From Cheilinus undulatus (lineage: Eukaryota > Chordata > Actinopteri > Labriformes > Labridae), in assembly GCF_018320785.1 (NCBI RefSeq), contig NC_054881.1, positions 27,973,775-28,037,774 on the forward strand: a stretch of 64,000 nt of DNA. Reading direction: 5' to 3'. Position 1 is the first letter of the stretch; each line of letters starts with the position of its first letter. Under the pieces are notes generated by a model. The model was not told where the DNA came from. It was given only the letters and a program-made list of their open reading frames with translations, and made no database searches. Positions 1 to 13,233 of this stretch are shown here, one piece after another. Both the position numbers and the translations under genes were made by a program.

Positions 1-3000
1 TAAAGCTTTACAACCTTCACTTTTGTGAGACTTGAAGGCCCCCCACTAAAGTGGCTTAAGCTCATTGTTTACTGTTAATATGTAATCATTACTCATTTGC
101 AGTAACTTACTATGTCATCACTACTCATTCCACCTGTAATAACTTCCTCAAGTTGCTTTTGTTCCAGGGTCATTGAAAGTTTAGCAGCCTTTATTTACAT
201 GCATGGCTTATTCAGTAAGTAAACATAATCTTTTTAGCAGGTCTGAATGTACAGTATCTCTATTTTGCACTGTGATTAAGTGGGCAAAGGTTCCAAATGA
301 CACATTACAGTCAAAGTGACCATGGAAACATCAACTGATAAACCATATCAATGATATTTTCACAAAAATAGAAGGTTACCATGCTCCCTTATATATTTTG
401 GGAAAGAATAGAATAATCTAGAGGGAAAAAATCTACATTTTCTGAATAAAAACGCAAAAATGAAATAAATAGGCCCTAGGGGACCTAGATCTTTACTAAT
501 TAGGCTAACAATTTAAGGCTGAATAGATGTTATGATGAGAGAATTAACTGCTTCTATGTATATTAGCCTACGTGTCTTCCAAAAAACTTCTTGATATTTC
601 CCCTTAATGTTCCAAATCCTTCGATTAAGTGCTGATATCTTCCATGGTTGGTCTGCTGTGCTAATTGATACCACCGCCTAAGGCAAGCTCACAACAAACT
701 GGGGACAGCATCCTTGGGTCCTGGCGCCGGGGGAAGGAGACAATAGATGACACATTACAACAAAAAAGTTGTGGCGTCCCACGTTCACCAAAATTAAAAA
801 AAAAAAAAAAAACATCTGAAGCGAAAAATTAATAATAAATGTCTTGGTTTATTGATCTTGCCGATTGCTTTGAAATATATAGTGCGTGTCAAAGAAGCCC
901 TCTTGTAGGCTACTATGTTTCATATTCTCGGTTCGTGTATTTGCTGAATGAAGATGCGTGATAATAAACAATTATCACTCTGAGCTAAATTTTCTCAGAT
1001 TTTTTTTTCTGTAATAGCCTGTAGCTTGGATGATATCCTGGCATAGCAGAATATGCACACGCCTGCAAGTACAACGACCCCCCCCAAATCCTCAAAAAGT
1101 TTGGAAACGGTAATACATCCTATCTAGGCGGTCATCATTATTATCATCAGTTGTCAACATAATTGCACAGTATAGCCGTTAGATATTAACGGGGTCTTTA
1201 ATTCACTGAAAGACCCGGGGCATTAAATAAGGATTAAAACTGAGGCGTGCTGGGCTGCTTTGAAACATATTGTAGCCTACATCTGCTTTTAAAGCCACAC
1301 GAAGATTAAAAAAATACCGATGAGTCGCACAGGGGGGCAGGAATATGTTTATGGCACAGTGTCAAATGCCAACTTGTGTGTGTTTTTATTTTGCATCAAT
1401 TTTAGATGGGAAGAAAATTTTGTTTTGACGAAACTCAGTTGGCCCTATAAAAACCTCCAAAGTCTTCCTTAATCAAAGTGTTATATTCAGCTAAGTCTAT
1501 GTTGTTGTTTTTTTCTTCTAATTTTGTAATTTAAAAAATGAGAGTATGTTGTTATTAGGCTTCCTCCCGCGCATGTTGATAAAATGGGCGACGCATTTTA
1601 ATACTGGAATTATTCACCGGAGGCATGTTTCATTTATTGACATATTTGATGTTACATGTCTCAAGCTCACTTAGTGTTGTAGCTCTTCATCTATTATATT
1701 TTGCGCCCTCTCTCCCTCCTTCTACCCCGTTTGACCCTTCGAGGTCATATAAGCAATTCTTTTTTTCAAAACGCATGATTAATTTCTCTGTAGGGCGACC
1801 GGCTGATGCATTCGGCTATAAAAAATGTGAAACGTATTCCTACGGAGGTAAAAGCTCTATTGTATTTCAGTAAGTATTTTTTTATCCACACAGGCTAATT
1901 CTGACATGCAATGCCCTGTGATAACATGTCAGAAACATCTCTGTCAAGGAAAAATTATTCTATCATTTCCCTTAAAAATACTGAATATTACCTATATTAT
2001 TAACATTTTGGGGATTTTATGTTTAGCCCAATGTTTTCATCGGGATTTGTCGGTGCATTATTACACAACATTTGCCGGTGATGCTCTTGCCAAACGTAAT
2101 AAACATTAATTTGTAAAAAACTTTTTTAAACATAGGCTAAAGCACTACAGAGTCCTGACACAAAGTCCAAAGCTTGTTTTTAAAAAAATGCTATAAACTT
2201 GATAATGAATGTTTGTTGAAAGGCAAAAAAGAATGACACTTTCTCTCCAAAGGAAATGCCATTAGGCATTCAAATCAACTAACCCGGGCATTTGTGGCAT
2301 TTTATTATGTCCTTTCATGTCTCTATTGTGACGTCAGCGCTTAAATATATGCCCCCCTCCCCATCACATACACGCCCAATTTCAAACCAAATTGGATTGT
2401 AAAGAAGCAGATGGGGCTCATACGCTGTGCGATGTATCCAACGCACATTCATGAGCTGCACAACCTCAAGCACAGATTTCAGATTGAGCCAAAAAGTGTC
2501 CCAGTCAAATTTTAAATTAAGCAATAACAAAAAAGACACCGTGGACTGTATGCAACAGTCCACATTGGGAATTGCTTTAAAAGATCCCTTTGTGGTTTTT
2601 AAAACAACCTGATTAAATATTTTATCCTCAATTTTTTGTTTTCAATGAGAGTTGTTTTTTTTGTTTGTTTGTTTTTAATTGGGTTGCACTGTAGTTTTTT
2701 GTTTTGGTTTTTGGTTTTGTTTGTTTGTTTGTTTGTTTTAATGTTTTTGTGGTTTGGGACAGCATATGTCTCACAGACTGGGCTACTAAAAATAAAAACA
2801 CACTGGTGTGTTGCTCATGTTTTAAATCTTTTAATGCAAACAGAAGTTATTTGCCTCTTATTTAATTTCAGTCCTTGGAAGTGTGAATGAGAGCAAGAAT
2901 TCGGATTTTCAAACAACCACATCAAAAGTATATGCTTCAACGTTGACTTTGCAGTGACTACTACTTTGTCCTGAAATCACTGAAATGAAAACCAATACTT

Positions 3001-3790
3001 GATATTTTATGTCTAACATTCTACCAGTTTCAAGACATTTGCCAATGTCTGTGAAACAGCTTTCGTCTGGGTTATTCATTTTATGTTCAGGTCTTTAGCT
3101 TCACAACTGCTATTTCCCTGGATTGTAGTAGGGGAAGAGCAAATACGCAGCAGAAGCACCTTCATTGCTTCAGAATCCTTTACAGGGTACATCCTGAAAG
3201 AAATTAATGGGTTCCTTAGAAGGCTTATCTGGGCCTGTCATTTTGTAAAAGAGTAAAAGTTATCACAAGTTTGAAAGCTTCTGTTCCGTTGAATTCTCGC
3301 GGTCTTTCAGCCGTTGGATAATAAATGTTACAGCTCTTCTGACCTTCTGACCTATCTCTTATTAGATATGGTTTGGTAACATTTTTCTTCAGGTCAGCCA
3401 CGAGGAACAACTTGAAATTAAAAAAAATCTTAGTGTACCTGACGTCTGTTGTTTTAACAGTGATTTTAACACCCTCCAAGCCCAAAACACACACACGCGC
3501 AGACGCAGACACACACGCACCTCATACCGCCCCGAAGCATTAATTTCACCGGTAGATATGATATGATGACTGCAGTTTTATTGTTGTTATTTGAAGCATT
3601 AACAGTGTTCAATATGAAACTGACTGAAAGTTAATATAATTCATCATATGACAACTAAAGCAAATTGGCCAATCTGACGCTTTTGGATGAGGTCCACTTT
3701 GTCGTCATATAGTGCTGCAGGCTAGGAATGCAAGACATCAGAGAGAAAGCATTATTTTTTTGTTACCCAATCCGGGCCATCCTTCCATGC
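1..3790. other. Upstream intergenic DNA, no gene seen
   Basis: AT-rich sequence 5' of skor2 with no open frame that looks like a real protein. It holds simple-sequence patches: a GTTT-rich run near 2655-2740, poly(A) near 796-812 and an ACACAC-rich patch near 3490-3520. A less AT-rich, non-repetitive block at about 2320-2560 stands out and is discussed as a possible regulatory element. No mobile element could be named. Confidence 0.6.
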
Positions 3791-3799
3791 AAGTACTTT

Positions 3800-4233
3800 G
3801 CGTTTTCCAGCATCTGAGTGGCAGTAAATAGATGTCACCTGGCTGTGCAGTTAGACCTGGGGAGCAGAATGAAACGTGTAGGCCCGTTCATCGTTGTATT
3901 TCATGACTGGTGGGCTGAGCTCGCGCTACACGCCAATCAGGCAGAAGTGCGGGTGGGAGAGGAGAGGAAGAGAGGCGGGAGGGGGGATAAGGACGGCGCG
4001 TGCTGTCTCTGAAAAGCGAATAAAACCGGCACCAGCGTCACAGTTTACTCACACCTCACAAGCAGGATACAACTGGAGAAAAGAGTACGGCGACAAGCCC
4101 GTAATTGAAATGGTGAGTTTACGTGACAAAAAATGAGTTCCGTAGAGCTTCCTACAACGACGTTTTTTTTTTTATTTCGCAAGGGAAAATTTTGACGGTG
4201 TTGTCGTTTTTGGATTATAACCGGGGATCCAAG
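3800..4233 (+). promoter_or_regulatory. skor2: Putative skor2 promoter and 5' UTR exon
   Basis: The coding exon that begins at 6404 follows a clear splice acceptor, so an untranslated exon must lie upstream. The best candidate is this locally GC-rich stretch: purine-rich GGGAGG tracts and CpGs at 3950-4005, then an AATAAAA TATA-like string at 4019-4025. Two good donors follow, ATG|GTGAGT (exon end 4112) and AAG|GTAAGA (exon end 4233). Which donor is used, and where transcription starts, cannot be decided from sequence alone. The whole call is inference from composition and splice signals. Confidence 0.35.
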
Positions 4234-6403
4234 GTAAGAATACTACATTACTATATCAAAAAAAAGTTTGCTAAAAAAATGCTAAAGAACAATGCACAAG
4301 GCCAGGTGTGTGAATAACTCAGATTTCGTTTCTTAAATTATGAGTAAGAATTTCTAAGCTCATCTGGCTTATCTTAACAACAACAACAACAATATTAATG
4401 ATATTAATAAAAGTAATAATAATAGTTATTATTATTTTTATTGTTATTATTATTGATTAAAGATAGTTCTAGTAGATCAGTTTTGTTGGCTTACTAACGC
4501 ACCGATATCAGTTTGAAATAGGTTAAGTTAAACTATTGGACATTTATGCTTTTCTTGGCCATCAACTTTCTCTTTGGTCAGAAATAAAATTTTGGCTAGA
4601 TATTTTCTAAATTAAGCAAGTTTTTTGTTTGTTTGTTTGACGAAGCAACTTTTAAACTTTCAGTCGTTCAGATAACCTTTTCCCCTTTTACTCGGGCACA
4701 TTTTATCGTAACTTCTGTAACTGCGCTTGAATAATTTGTAATTTGCTTTCATTCAAAACGACAGTTCTCTCTGAAAATGCTTTGTGATTCGTACAGTAAT
4801 CTGCAATTGAATCAATCCATTAATCGTTTCATATATTTCATATATATTTATACATATATATATACATATAAACAAATTATTCATTTTTTTCCCTGTTCTG
4901 AATATAAAAAATAAGTGAAATATTGAAACAATTAATTAGGCTATTTTATTCCCCGACTTAAAGTTATAATTGGTATGCTCTGGGCCTTTTATCTAAAGAG
5001 AATCTATTAAAATGCAATTCTAAGATTATTTTTCAGAGTGGCTAGTGAATTTACTCTCAGCTTATCTCAATTTTTTCATAAAATGTGTTCAAGTTAAAAG
5101 CAATCTTCCCAAATAACTTTAAATAGATATATTGTATTGTGTTGGGTTTATTTGAAAATTACAGTAGTGTGTATTGGGGTTGTCAAGAGAAACTTCAGCT
5201 GCCATCACAATATCTTTTGCCTTAAAGGTAATTTCCAGCAGCATAATGACAAAATTAAATGGCAAGGAATAAAAAGATCTTGGTTAAAAAAAAAGGTGGA
5301 GGTTTTTGGAAGGACACATGGCTCTTAAATATACCACTACCTCAAAGTCAGCCAACCCTTTTTTGGAAATGGAACAGTACTTTTACAAAATGTAGTCAGT
5401 TTTGACCCTACACTGCCTAAAAAATCAAGGGCACTGTATGCTTCTCCTTTTTATATGTATAAATTGTATATTAAATATCAGTTTGTATACATTGAAAGGA
5501 GAATATAAAATGTCATTCATTTTTGTTTCTTTTATGTAAGACAATTTGTTATCAGCTTTTTAGTTTTCTTACTCAGCAGCTATAGTAATTTAGGAGACTT
5601 CATTACTTTAAATGCTATAAACTATAAATGGAAATGTTTTTTAAACAGAGGACTTCATTCTGTAAAAAATAACTGTTATTTACTTTTCAGAATTTAATGA
5701 AATGATTCACTGAAAACATGTGTTTCTTTTAGCCGTGTTAAGGGGAAGGGGCAGATTTGTCCTCAATAATAATTTAAAAGGACCAAAGATAACAGTAAGC
5801 TAGTTAAAAGAGAATCTTTTGTTAAGTTGATGAATGTTCAATTCAGTAATTCCCTTCAGAATGAAAGGAATGAGACATTTTGGTTCTTGTCTATGTACTG
5901 TAAAACAGATGCATTTTATTTTAATCAAATAAATTTCAGTATGCACTTTCTTCCTCGTACTAAATAAATTCCATTCATTAACCCATGAAAGCCTGATACC
6001 TCAAATGATTGCCAGAAAATTCTCTTTTTTGGAACTGAGAATTTTTTTCAAAAAAAACTTCTAGTCAAAAAAAATCCATAGAAATTCACATAAATTTAAT
6101 TTTTATCACGTTTGCTGCATTACGCATATCTGTCAATTGATAATCCACTGGAGGGCATATTTATAATTTATCAGATTGTATTCAAAAGGTTTTTAAGTAA
6201 TTTATTGATCATGTGGATTAGATAGATGTCTCAAAAAAGTGTGTATCAAATATGATACAATTGGCTTTAAAGGGTTAATAAATTCAAAGATAGCCAAATA
6301 TTCTAAAAGCTTTTTACAATGAAGGAAAACAATGTGCAAAAATCATGTCAATATGTGGATTTTCTTTTCTTTTGACCTCTTTTATTCTTTTTATCCCATT
6401 CAG

Positions 6404-8404
6404 GATACTGTGTGAACAGTGAACAGTATGAACAAGACCCGTCTTTCAAGCCCTAATGACATCATAATGACAAGCTCAACTGGACCCTACCAGCAGGAAC
6501 CCCTGACTCCACCTAGACCCACCCATCTCCACTCCACATCCTCTGCCTTATCCTCCACCTCTCCATCCTCTTCTTCCTCACCCCTCAAGCCAAACCAGGT
6601 TGGCCAGGTCATCCTGTATGGTGTTCCTATTGTTTCCCTGGTCATTGACAACATAGAAAGACTTTGTCTGGCCCAGATATCTAACACACTCCTTAAGAAC
6701 TACAGTTATAATGAGATTCATAATCGCCGTGTGGCACTGGGCATCACATGTGTTCAGTGTACTCCAGTTCAGTTGGAGATTCTTCGACGTGCTGGAGCCA
6801 TGCCTATCTCATCACGGCGCTGTGGTATGATTACCAAGCGAGAAGCTGAGCGCCTCTGCAAGTCCTTCCTGGGAGAGAATGCACCACCCAAACTGCCTGA
6901 CAATTTTGCATTTGATGTGACCCATGAGTGCGCCTGGGGTTGTCGAGGCAATTTCATCCCAGCGCGCTATAACAGCTCTAGAGCTAAATGCATCAAGTGC
7001 TCCTTCTGCAACATGTACTTTTCTCCAAATAAGTTCATTTTCCATTCTCACCGTACATCAGATGCCAAGTACACCCAGCCTGATGCTGCCAACTTTAACT
7101 CATGGCGGCGACACCTAAAGCTAAGTGACAAACACCCCCCGGATGAGTTAGTTTACGCATGGGAAGACGTCAAAGCAATGTTCAATGGAGGCAGCCGAAA
7201 GAGAGCACTGCCATCTTCAGCCCACTGTCCCTCCATGGGTCCTATGAAGGCTCTTCCAGGTTCAGTGGTGCCTCACATGATCGGACCTGACTTGGGTGCT
7301 CAGAAAAGGGGTCGCTATGAAGAGGAGGATGATCTGGATGGAGGCAATCTCTCACCTCGAAAGACACAGCATAGTTACCCTGTCATCCCTGTCCCAAGCA
7401 AAAGCTTTGGTATGTTGCAGAAATTCCCTCCTGCATCTCTCTTTCCTTCCCCTTACCCCTTCCCTGCATTTGGCCTCTGCCAACAGAAAAAAGAAGACAG
7501 TGATGTGACAAGTGGGCAGAAAGGAGCAGGTTTGTCAGGTCTTCTATGGCCTGGCCGCAAAGACACATTTTATCCTCCATTTTGCATGTTTTGGCCACCA
7601 AGGGCAGCAGGAGGAATCCCAGTCCCCACCTACCTCCAGCCTCAGCCTGGTGCACTCTCCTCCCTGGCAGACAGCTCTTCCCTCAGACAGGCTTTTTTGG
7701 ATCTTTCAGACCCAAGCCAGTCTGGATCTGGCAATGGAAACAGTGTTGGCACAACCATGGCTACAAGCAGTGACACAAACACGTCCAGACTGTTTGACCA
7801 AGATTGCACGGCAGTGATCCCGGACCTTCGTCCTGCGTCATCAGAGGGCTGGCTCAAACTCCTTGACACCCCAACTTTCCAATCGAGGAAGTCCAGTTAC
7901 AGCTCAGCCTTCCGTCCTGTGGTTAAGGATGCTGAGAGCTTAGCCAAGCTCCATAGCAATAGTGGAGAAATCACTGGCACAACAGAAGAAGATTTTGGGG
8001 TTGTGGTTACCAGTACAGATCGCCACCAACAACTTTCCCCCAGCAGCAGCTGTAGTTATGGAAGTGAAAGTGGAGTTGATGGGGAGGCAGAGGGAGTGGA
8101 TAGTGAGGAGGAAGGGGAGGTGGATGTGGAGTCATCAAAACAGGAGGAAGAGGAAGGGGATAGGAGCTATACCAACAGGCCACCCCAAACTCAAAGCAAC
8201 CTATACCTTCCTGTAGCAAATGACACTCCTGTTGTGGAAAAAGGGAAAGAAAGGGGGGATGGTGCTGTGTATTCAAGCAACTCCCCTTCTTCCTCCTTGG
8301 ACCCCACCCAGCAGGAATCCCTTAGCCTGCCTGCGTCCCCTCCTGCTGGCCTGCCTCTCTCCAGCTCTACCCCACCCAACAGAGAGGATACATCATACAA
8401 AAAT
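6404..8404 (+). CDS. skor2: skor2 first coding exon: SKI family transcriptional corepressor 2 (N-terminal 659 residues)
   Basis: SKOR2 (Corl2/Fussel-18) is a nuclear corepressor of the SKI/SNO family, expressed mainly in neurons and known for its role in cerebellar Purkinje cells. The exon starts after the acceptor CCCATTCAG, and ATG 6428 opens MNKTRLSSPNDI, which lines up with the vertebrate SKOR2 start. Residues 54-150 are the Ski/Sno/Dac homology domain (LKPNQVGQ, NRRVALGITCVQCTPVQLE). Residues 155-255 form the SAND-like SMAD4-binding fold with conserved Cys/His (C168, C188, C191, C194, H206, H208). Downstream come SYPVIPVPSK, the motif FYPPFCMFWPPR, which favours SKOR2 over SKOR1, and an acidic Ser/Glu stretch at 538-580. 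The exon ends in phase 0 at SYKN|GTAAAT; reading on would hit TAA at 8429. In the family, human SKOR2 is longer because of polyAla/Pro/His tracts absent here. Confidence 0.96.
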
Positions 8405-8911
8405 GTAAATATTTACCCAAGGTCACATTAACTAATTAGGACTTACAGTAAATGGAGCTGCATTCAGGCAGTGCTGTGATCTGCATTTGCAGAAGGATAA
8501 GCTATTCTCCTTGTAGGAATTGAAATGGTCACCCCACTGTAAACTCAGGTGTTGAATGTTGGATGGCCATTGTATAGTTCTGCCATTGTCACTTCCGCCT
8601 GTTAGGGCAACTCATGTTTTTAACCTATCAACTCTCACATTAACCAGGCATCAGGGAGAAAGAGGAGGAAATGGGTTTAAAAAAGTTAAATCATCCTTTA
8701 TAAACAGCGAAATACATCTGGCATTTGCTGCTCAGAGACAGATAGAGATAAATGGTTTCACCTCTAAGTTAAATTGTTTCAAATGAATGACATATTGGCT
8801 AAAGAGAATCAGAGCTGGTAGTGGAATACATTTGCAAGATAGTATTTTAATTATTTTTCTTAAGTCAGAGAAAGTAAAATTCACTTCTTACCAACTATAT
8901 GCTGTTTTCAG

Positions 8912-8975
8912 GTTCCCAAAAATAGAGATGAAGGACTACCTGTGTATGCCACCAAAGACAATTCCAGCCTTTCTG
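8912..8975 (+). CDS. skor2: skor2 coding exon 3
   Basis: A 64-bp exon between TTTTCAG and G|GTGAGC, encoding VPKNRDEGLPVYATKDNSSLS plus one base. It matches the SKOR2 stretch ending STKDDNSFS. It enters at phase 0, as the preceding exon requires, and leaves at phase 1, as the next exon requires. It is too short to show up as an open frame on its own. Confidence 0.88.
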
Positions 8976-9513
8976 GTGAGCAAAGAGTCTGTGTGGTAGG
9001 TCTGAGTTGACACCATATTAACTTGCAGGGTTGCAAATTAACTTGCAGGGGTTTTTTTTTTGTTTGTTTGTTTGTTTGTTTTTGTTTCTGTTATTTTTTT
9101 TTATTTTGGGGAGGGGGGGGCTTACATAATACCATTTTTTTTAATACAGCTTTGATTATTAACAGATAGCATTCCTCATCAACCTATTTTTTACAGGTTG
9201 CATGATATATGTTATATCAAATTTCTGAGTTTGTATATGTTGTATATGTATTATCCTGTCTTTGATTCATTCATTGTCTTATTTATTGGTTTTATGGGGG
9301 CTATGTGCCCATGCAGTGAGGTTCATATGATGTCTCATTTGTTTCTTTCATCTCACACTCTGGCCCTTTCATTGTAGAAAATGTCTTGTGTGACTTTCAT
9401 AGTGCAGTGTTAATGAATGCCCGGCACGCATGCATATGTTCAGATAACCAGCTCAGCCAATGCACCTTATTGAAACTCTCTTCATATCTGTCTCTTGTCT
9501 CATTTTCCTTCAG

Positions 9514-9591
9514 ATGAAAACAAAGAGCAGAATGTTTTCTTTGTACAAGAGAATGATACAGCGGCACCAGACTACTGGAGGGAAACAACAG
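9514..9591 (+). CDS. skor2: skor2 coding exon 4
   Basis: A 78-bp exon between CCTTCAG and G|GTATAA encoding (D)ENKEQNVFFVQENDTAAPDYWRETT, equivalent to the NKEHSFF...DFWRE segment of SKOR2. Both flanking introns are phase 1, so skipping it would keep the reading frame. Confidence 0.9.
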
Positions 9592-9639
9592 GTATAAAAT
9601 ACTCATCTATTTTTGTCTTCATGGAAAACAGCAGCTTAA

Positions 9640-11010
9640 TCAATGGGTTGTTCTGCTTGTTGCAGTGTCCTGTACAGCACTTTGGAGACTTTGCGTTGGT
9701 AAAATGTGCTACACAAAAAAAGTTGGATTGGATTGGACTGGATTGAATATAAGAAAGTGAATTTAAATTGGCTGGTAAAGTGATTCCAAATAATTAATTA
9801 TTATTATTAATTATTATTATTTAAAAAGGGAAAGGTTTATCTCTGTAACTTTCCTTCTCTTGTGTAATTTGAAGCTCACACATGGAACAAAATTTAGGTC
9901 TTAATGAAACATTTGAATTTCAAATATTTAAATCATGAATGACATTATAATGCTAATTTCTATCTCCAAATGCTGTAAGTTAGCCAATCTAAGATAATAC
10001 TACTACTACTGTAGTAGTGTAAAACACAAGGGTGCAAGGCATCTGAACGAACTGGTTAAAAAAGCTGGCTCTGTGGTCAGAATCAAATTGAACTCATTGG
10101 AGGATGAGGTGGAGAGATGCGCACTGAGCAAGGTGAAGGTCATTCTGAGAAACATGGATCATCCACTTCATATCTCCCTCAATGAGCAAAGAAACAACAG
10201 TGGTGGATGGCTCCTATCCCTGCGCTGCAGAACAGAAAGATTTAGAAAATCTTTCATACCATCAGCAATTAGACTGTATAATTCTAAAGTAAACAGATGA
10301 GACTCCCAGACGATTGAATTTCCCTTCGGGGGTAAATAAAGTTCTTGTATTGTATAGTACTTCTACTACTACTACTACTACTACAACTAATGATGATAAT
10401 AATAATAATAGTAATACTGAAAATAATAACAATAATGATAACTTTATTCGTATAGCACTTATCAAAACAAGGTTACAAAAATCTTAAAGAAAGTGCAAAA
10501 CACAGAAAATATTACAAAGACTGGAATAAAAACAAATTAAATAAAATCACAAAGTTAGCATGAATTATCAATTAAAAGGACCTTTCTATGAAAGTACGTT
10601 CAAGGATAAATACAGCGAGTTAGTGTGTCAGCCCGATAGCCTCTGGCATGAAGTTTGTGAGTGTCTCTGTGGTTGCCAGACTGGGTCTGCAAGCAAAGAA
10701 GCTCTTAAGGATCTTAAACTGTGATTTTGGGTACAGTTAGTTCAAAGATCAGTGACGTAAGAGGGGGCCAATTCATGTTATGCTTTAGAAATTAATTAAA
10801 TAATACTGAAATCAACTCAAAACTTTATGGGCAACCAAATGGGGGTAAGAAAAGACTGGGTGATGTGGGACTTTCTGTTTGTGTTAGTTAAAATCTGAGC
10901 AGGAGCATTCTGAACTTGCTGGAGTCGAGCCATTGCACACTGACTAATGCAGGTAAATAGAGCATAGCAGTAGTAAAGATGCGACAAAACAAAGTCATGA
11001 ATGAGCATAA
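9640..11010. repeat. LINE remnants and simple repeats in a skor2 intron
   Basis: Three pieces of old non-LTR retrotransposons lie here. At 9650-9745 is a short LINE/SINE-tail-like piece ending in a TTGGAT repeat. At 10060-10345 on the + strand is a LINE 3' end: the conserved end-of-ORF2 string FRKSFIPSAIRLYN, then a stop, then a tail reading TTTCCCTTCGGGGG and AATAAAGTT. At 10817-11008 on the minus strand is an L2/CR1-type reverse-transcriptase C-terminal fragment (LYYCYALFTCISQ, ARLQQVQNAPAQIL, WLPIKF). A CTA/TAA-type microsatellite sits at 10365-10415. All are 5'-truncated or decayed. Confidence 0.7.
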
Positions 11011-11429
11011 ATATAATGTATTTTTAGTTCAATATTGAATTCATAACAAATATGGTAAGATTATTCGAAAATGAACATCTGATTAAAAAAAACACCTTAC
11101 ATAACATCCTCAAAAGCTATAGATGTACTTCTCCCGTTCTGATTCAGCACACTTAGTGAAGTTGAGTATACAGCTTGTAAAACAGTTCACATTGTATACA
11201 AACAATGCTGGTTAAAAAAGGAAACAAGGCAGGGAGATAACTAAATTGCATGTTTGTTGTTCAAACAGTATTTGCTCTTGTAAAAACACAGACTCAGAAG
11301 CAATGAGGGAAAACTCTTCTGTCCTGTTTTACCTCAGTCTCATCCTCCATTCAAACAGTGATGCAAAGGATTCATATACACAGAAGGAAACACTGAACAG
11401 CTGCTGAAAGCTGCTTCTACAGCTGCTCT

Positions 11430-12060
11430 CTGTAGCGACATTGTTGCCAAGGCTGTTTCTCTTAGGGGGGCCGTTATAGTTCAACAAGAAAATATCAGCT
11501 CAGATATAAGCAGCCAAGCTGGCAATCTCCATTGTAGTTCCGTATCACTGCTGACATAATTGCCTTTTTTTTCTTTTGCAGAGCAAAAAAGAAGGCTTTC
11601 ACTGTTTGAAAAAGATCACAGCTTATTGCTTTTTTATATCTGTCAGAAAGACATTAAAAGTGCTTTATGACATCTGTGCCAACATTTATATCAACCCCCT
11701 CTCCCTGAACCCCTACACACACGCAACATAATGATCCCTGCGAATAATGTATAATGTATTTCAAAAAATTACACAAAACAAATTAAATGAGACCACCTTT
11801 CCCCTGATTGCAAAATGTCTCCCTGGGCGGTGGGAAGCTCTACGTGATTAGAAGGCCTGATTCCTCTGAGTCCCACCAGCCCCCCTCCACTGTCTTTAAA
11901 CTCTCCCTCTGTTTCTAGGGAGAAAAATAATCTAATTTTCCATTTATGTAATGCAAACCGCCTTGGCTTTGACAATTCACGGTTAATTGACTGTCAAACG
12001 AGGTTGTTATCCTCAGGCACTGTCTGCAAATTTGCTTGTCAAATGAGACATGGAGAGTAA
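11430..12060. promoter_or_regulatory. Candidate conserved non-coding element in a skor2 intron
   Basis: A complex, repeat-free stretch with balanced composition inside the 3.3-kb intron. It contains a half RFX-like site (GTTGCCAAGG near 11450) and a cluster of homeodomain-type cores (TAATCTAATTTT near 11930, GGTTAATTGAC near 11982, CAAATTTGC near 12030). Its appearance differs from the AT-rich or transposon-derived surroundings, as expected of an enhancer of a neural developmental gene. This is inference only; no conservation test was possible. Confidence 0.35.
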
Positions 12061-12911
12061 AGGAAAGGAGAGAGAAGAGGAGGAGAGAGAAGAAGAGTAA
12101 AGACTGCTCTAAATGAGAGAGAAGCTTATAGGGATACTCAAGATACCAGAATACGAAATGGCTGAGAAGATATCATGTTTACTGGATCATCCATTTAAGG
12201 TGCTCCATTGTCGCAATTCAAACTGTTGTGCTCAAATTCAAACAACAAAAACAACATAGAAAGGTAAATCTGAGAATAAGATAATAGAGATGGTTCTTTA
12301 AACAATGTAATTGAAGATGGCAAGGTTGAAAGCAACAAGTAGGTTGCTCTCAGCAACAACATATAACATCATATAATACAGTAAAATTGTTTGCCTTCAG
12401 AAAACAGAAATATAGCTTTTCTAACATTATTATGAAGCAGTCTGTGAGCACAGTTACATTCTAGCAAAAATGGTGTAATACAAATACAAATACTAGCCTA
12501 TGCATGGGCTGTTACTTTAGTTTTAGGAATGAAAATAAAAAACTAACTCAAATTTTAGAATGCAAATTGTATTTCCTATCCATATCTCAGTTTAAAGTTA
12601 CAACAGTTCATAGCAAAAACAAGTAAAAACCTGAAAACATAAAGGTCTCTTCTACTGTACAGAGCATTCAAAATGTTCCTACAAGTGTACGCTGACACCT
12701 ATAGGCTAAGGAGTGAATTACAGTGTCACAGGAAAAATATTTACTCTATGACTATAACAACTAGATAACCCAGGTATGTGATGCATCTGGCATATGCTGT
12801 CGAATGTTGGGGAAGAATATATTCCCTTTTCTTAGTGCCTAATGTTACTGATATATAGATTTTATCCTGTTTGTCTAAAATTAAGTGTAGAAAATCTGTC
12901 TGTATTTGAAG

Positions 12912-12977
12912 GCAATCGAAACCAAGGTGCTTCCCCGCCTCTTCAATTAAAGAAGGATGTTGAGGGCATGGAAAAAG
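12912..12977 (+). CDS. skor2: skor2 coding exon 5
   Basis: A 66-bp exon between TTTGAAG and G|GTAAAA encoding (G)NRNQGASPPLQLKKDVEGMEK, matching the SPHSLKKDVENMGK stretch of SKOR2. Phase 1 on both sides. The LKKDVE core makes the assignment secure. Confidence 0.9.
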
Positions 12978-13134
12978 GTAAAAATAATTTCCCAGCCATC
13001 ACTTCTTAAAGATTTAAATTGACTAGACTTAAGCAACCAAAGTAGACACAATCCATGGGGCAAAATATAATTTCTGCATATATTTCATACAGACAAATCT
13101 TGTTCCTTTCTCCTCCTCCTCTCTACTTCTCTAG

Positions 13135-13233
13135 AAGAGCTCCAAAAGGTTCTGCTGGAGCAGATTGACTTCAGGAGAAGGCTTGAGCAGGAGTTTCATG
13201 CTCTGAAGGGGTCATCACCATTTCCTGTCTTCC
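13135..13233 (+). CDS. skor2: skor2 coding exon 6 (coiled-coil tail)
   Basis: A 99-bp exon between CTTCTCTAG and C|GTGAGT, residues about 729-761. It starts (E)ELQKVLLEQIDFRRRLEQEF, then reads HALKGSSPFPVF. This is the charged C-terminal helix of SKOR proteins, likely a coiled coil used for oligomerisation as in SKI/SNO. Phase 1 on both sides. Confidence 0.94.

Noticed and set aside
1625..2890. Several 60-85-residue open frames upstream of skor2
   Set aside because: They have low-complexity or AT-driven composition, no recognisable motif, and no convincing splice or promoter context.
6419..6427. skor2 start at 6419
   Set aside because: The codon at 6419 is GTG. The first ATG in frame is 6428, which agrees with the family N-terminus.
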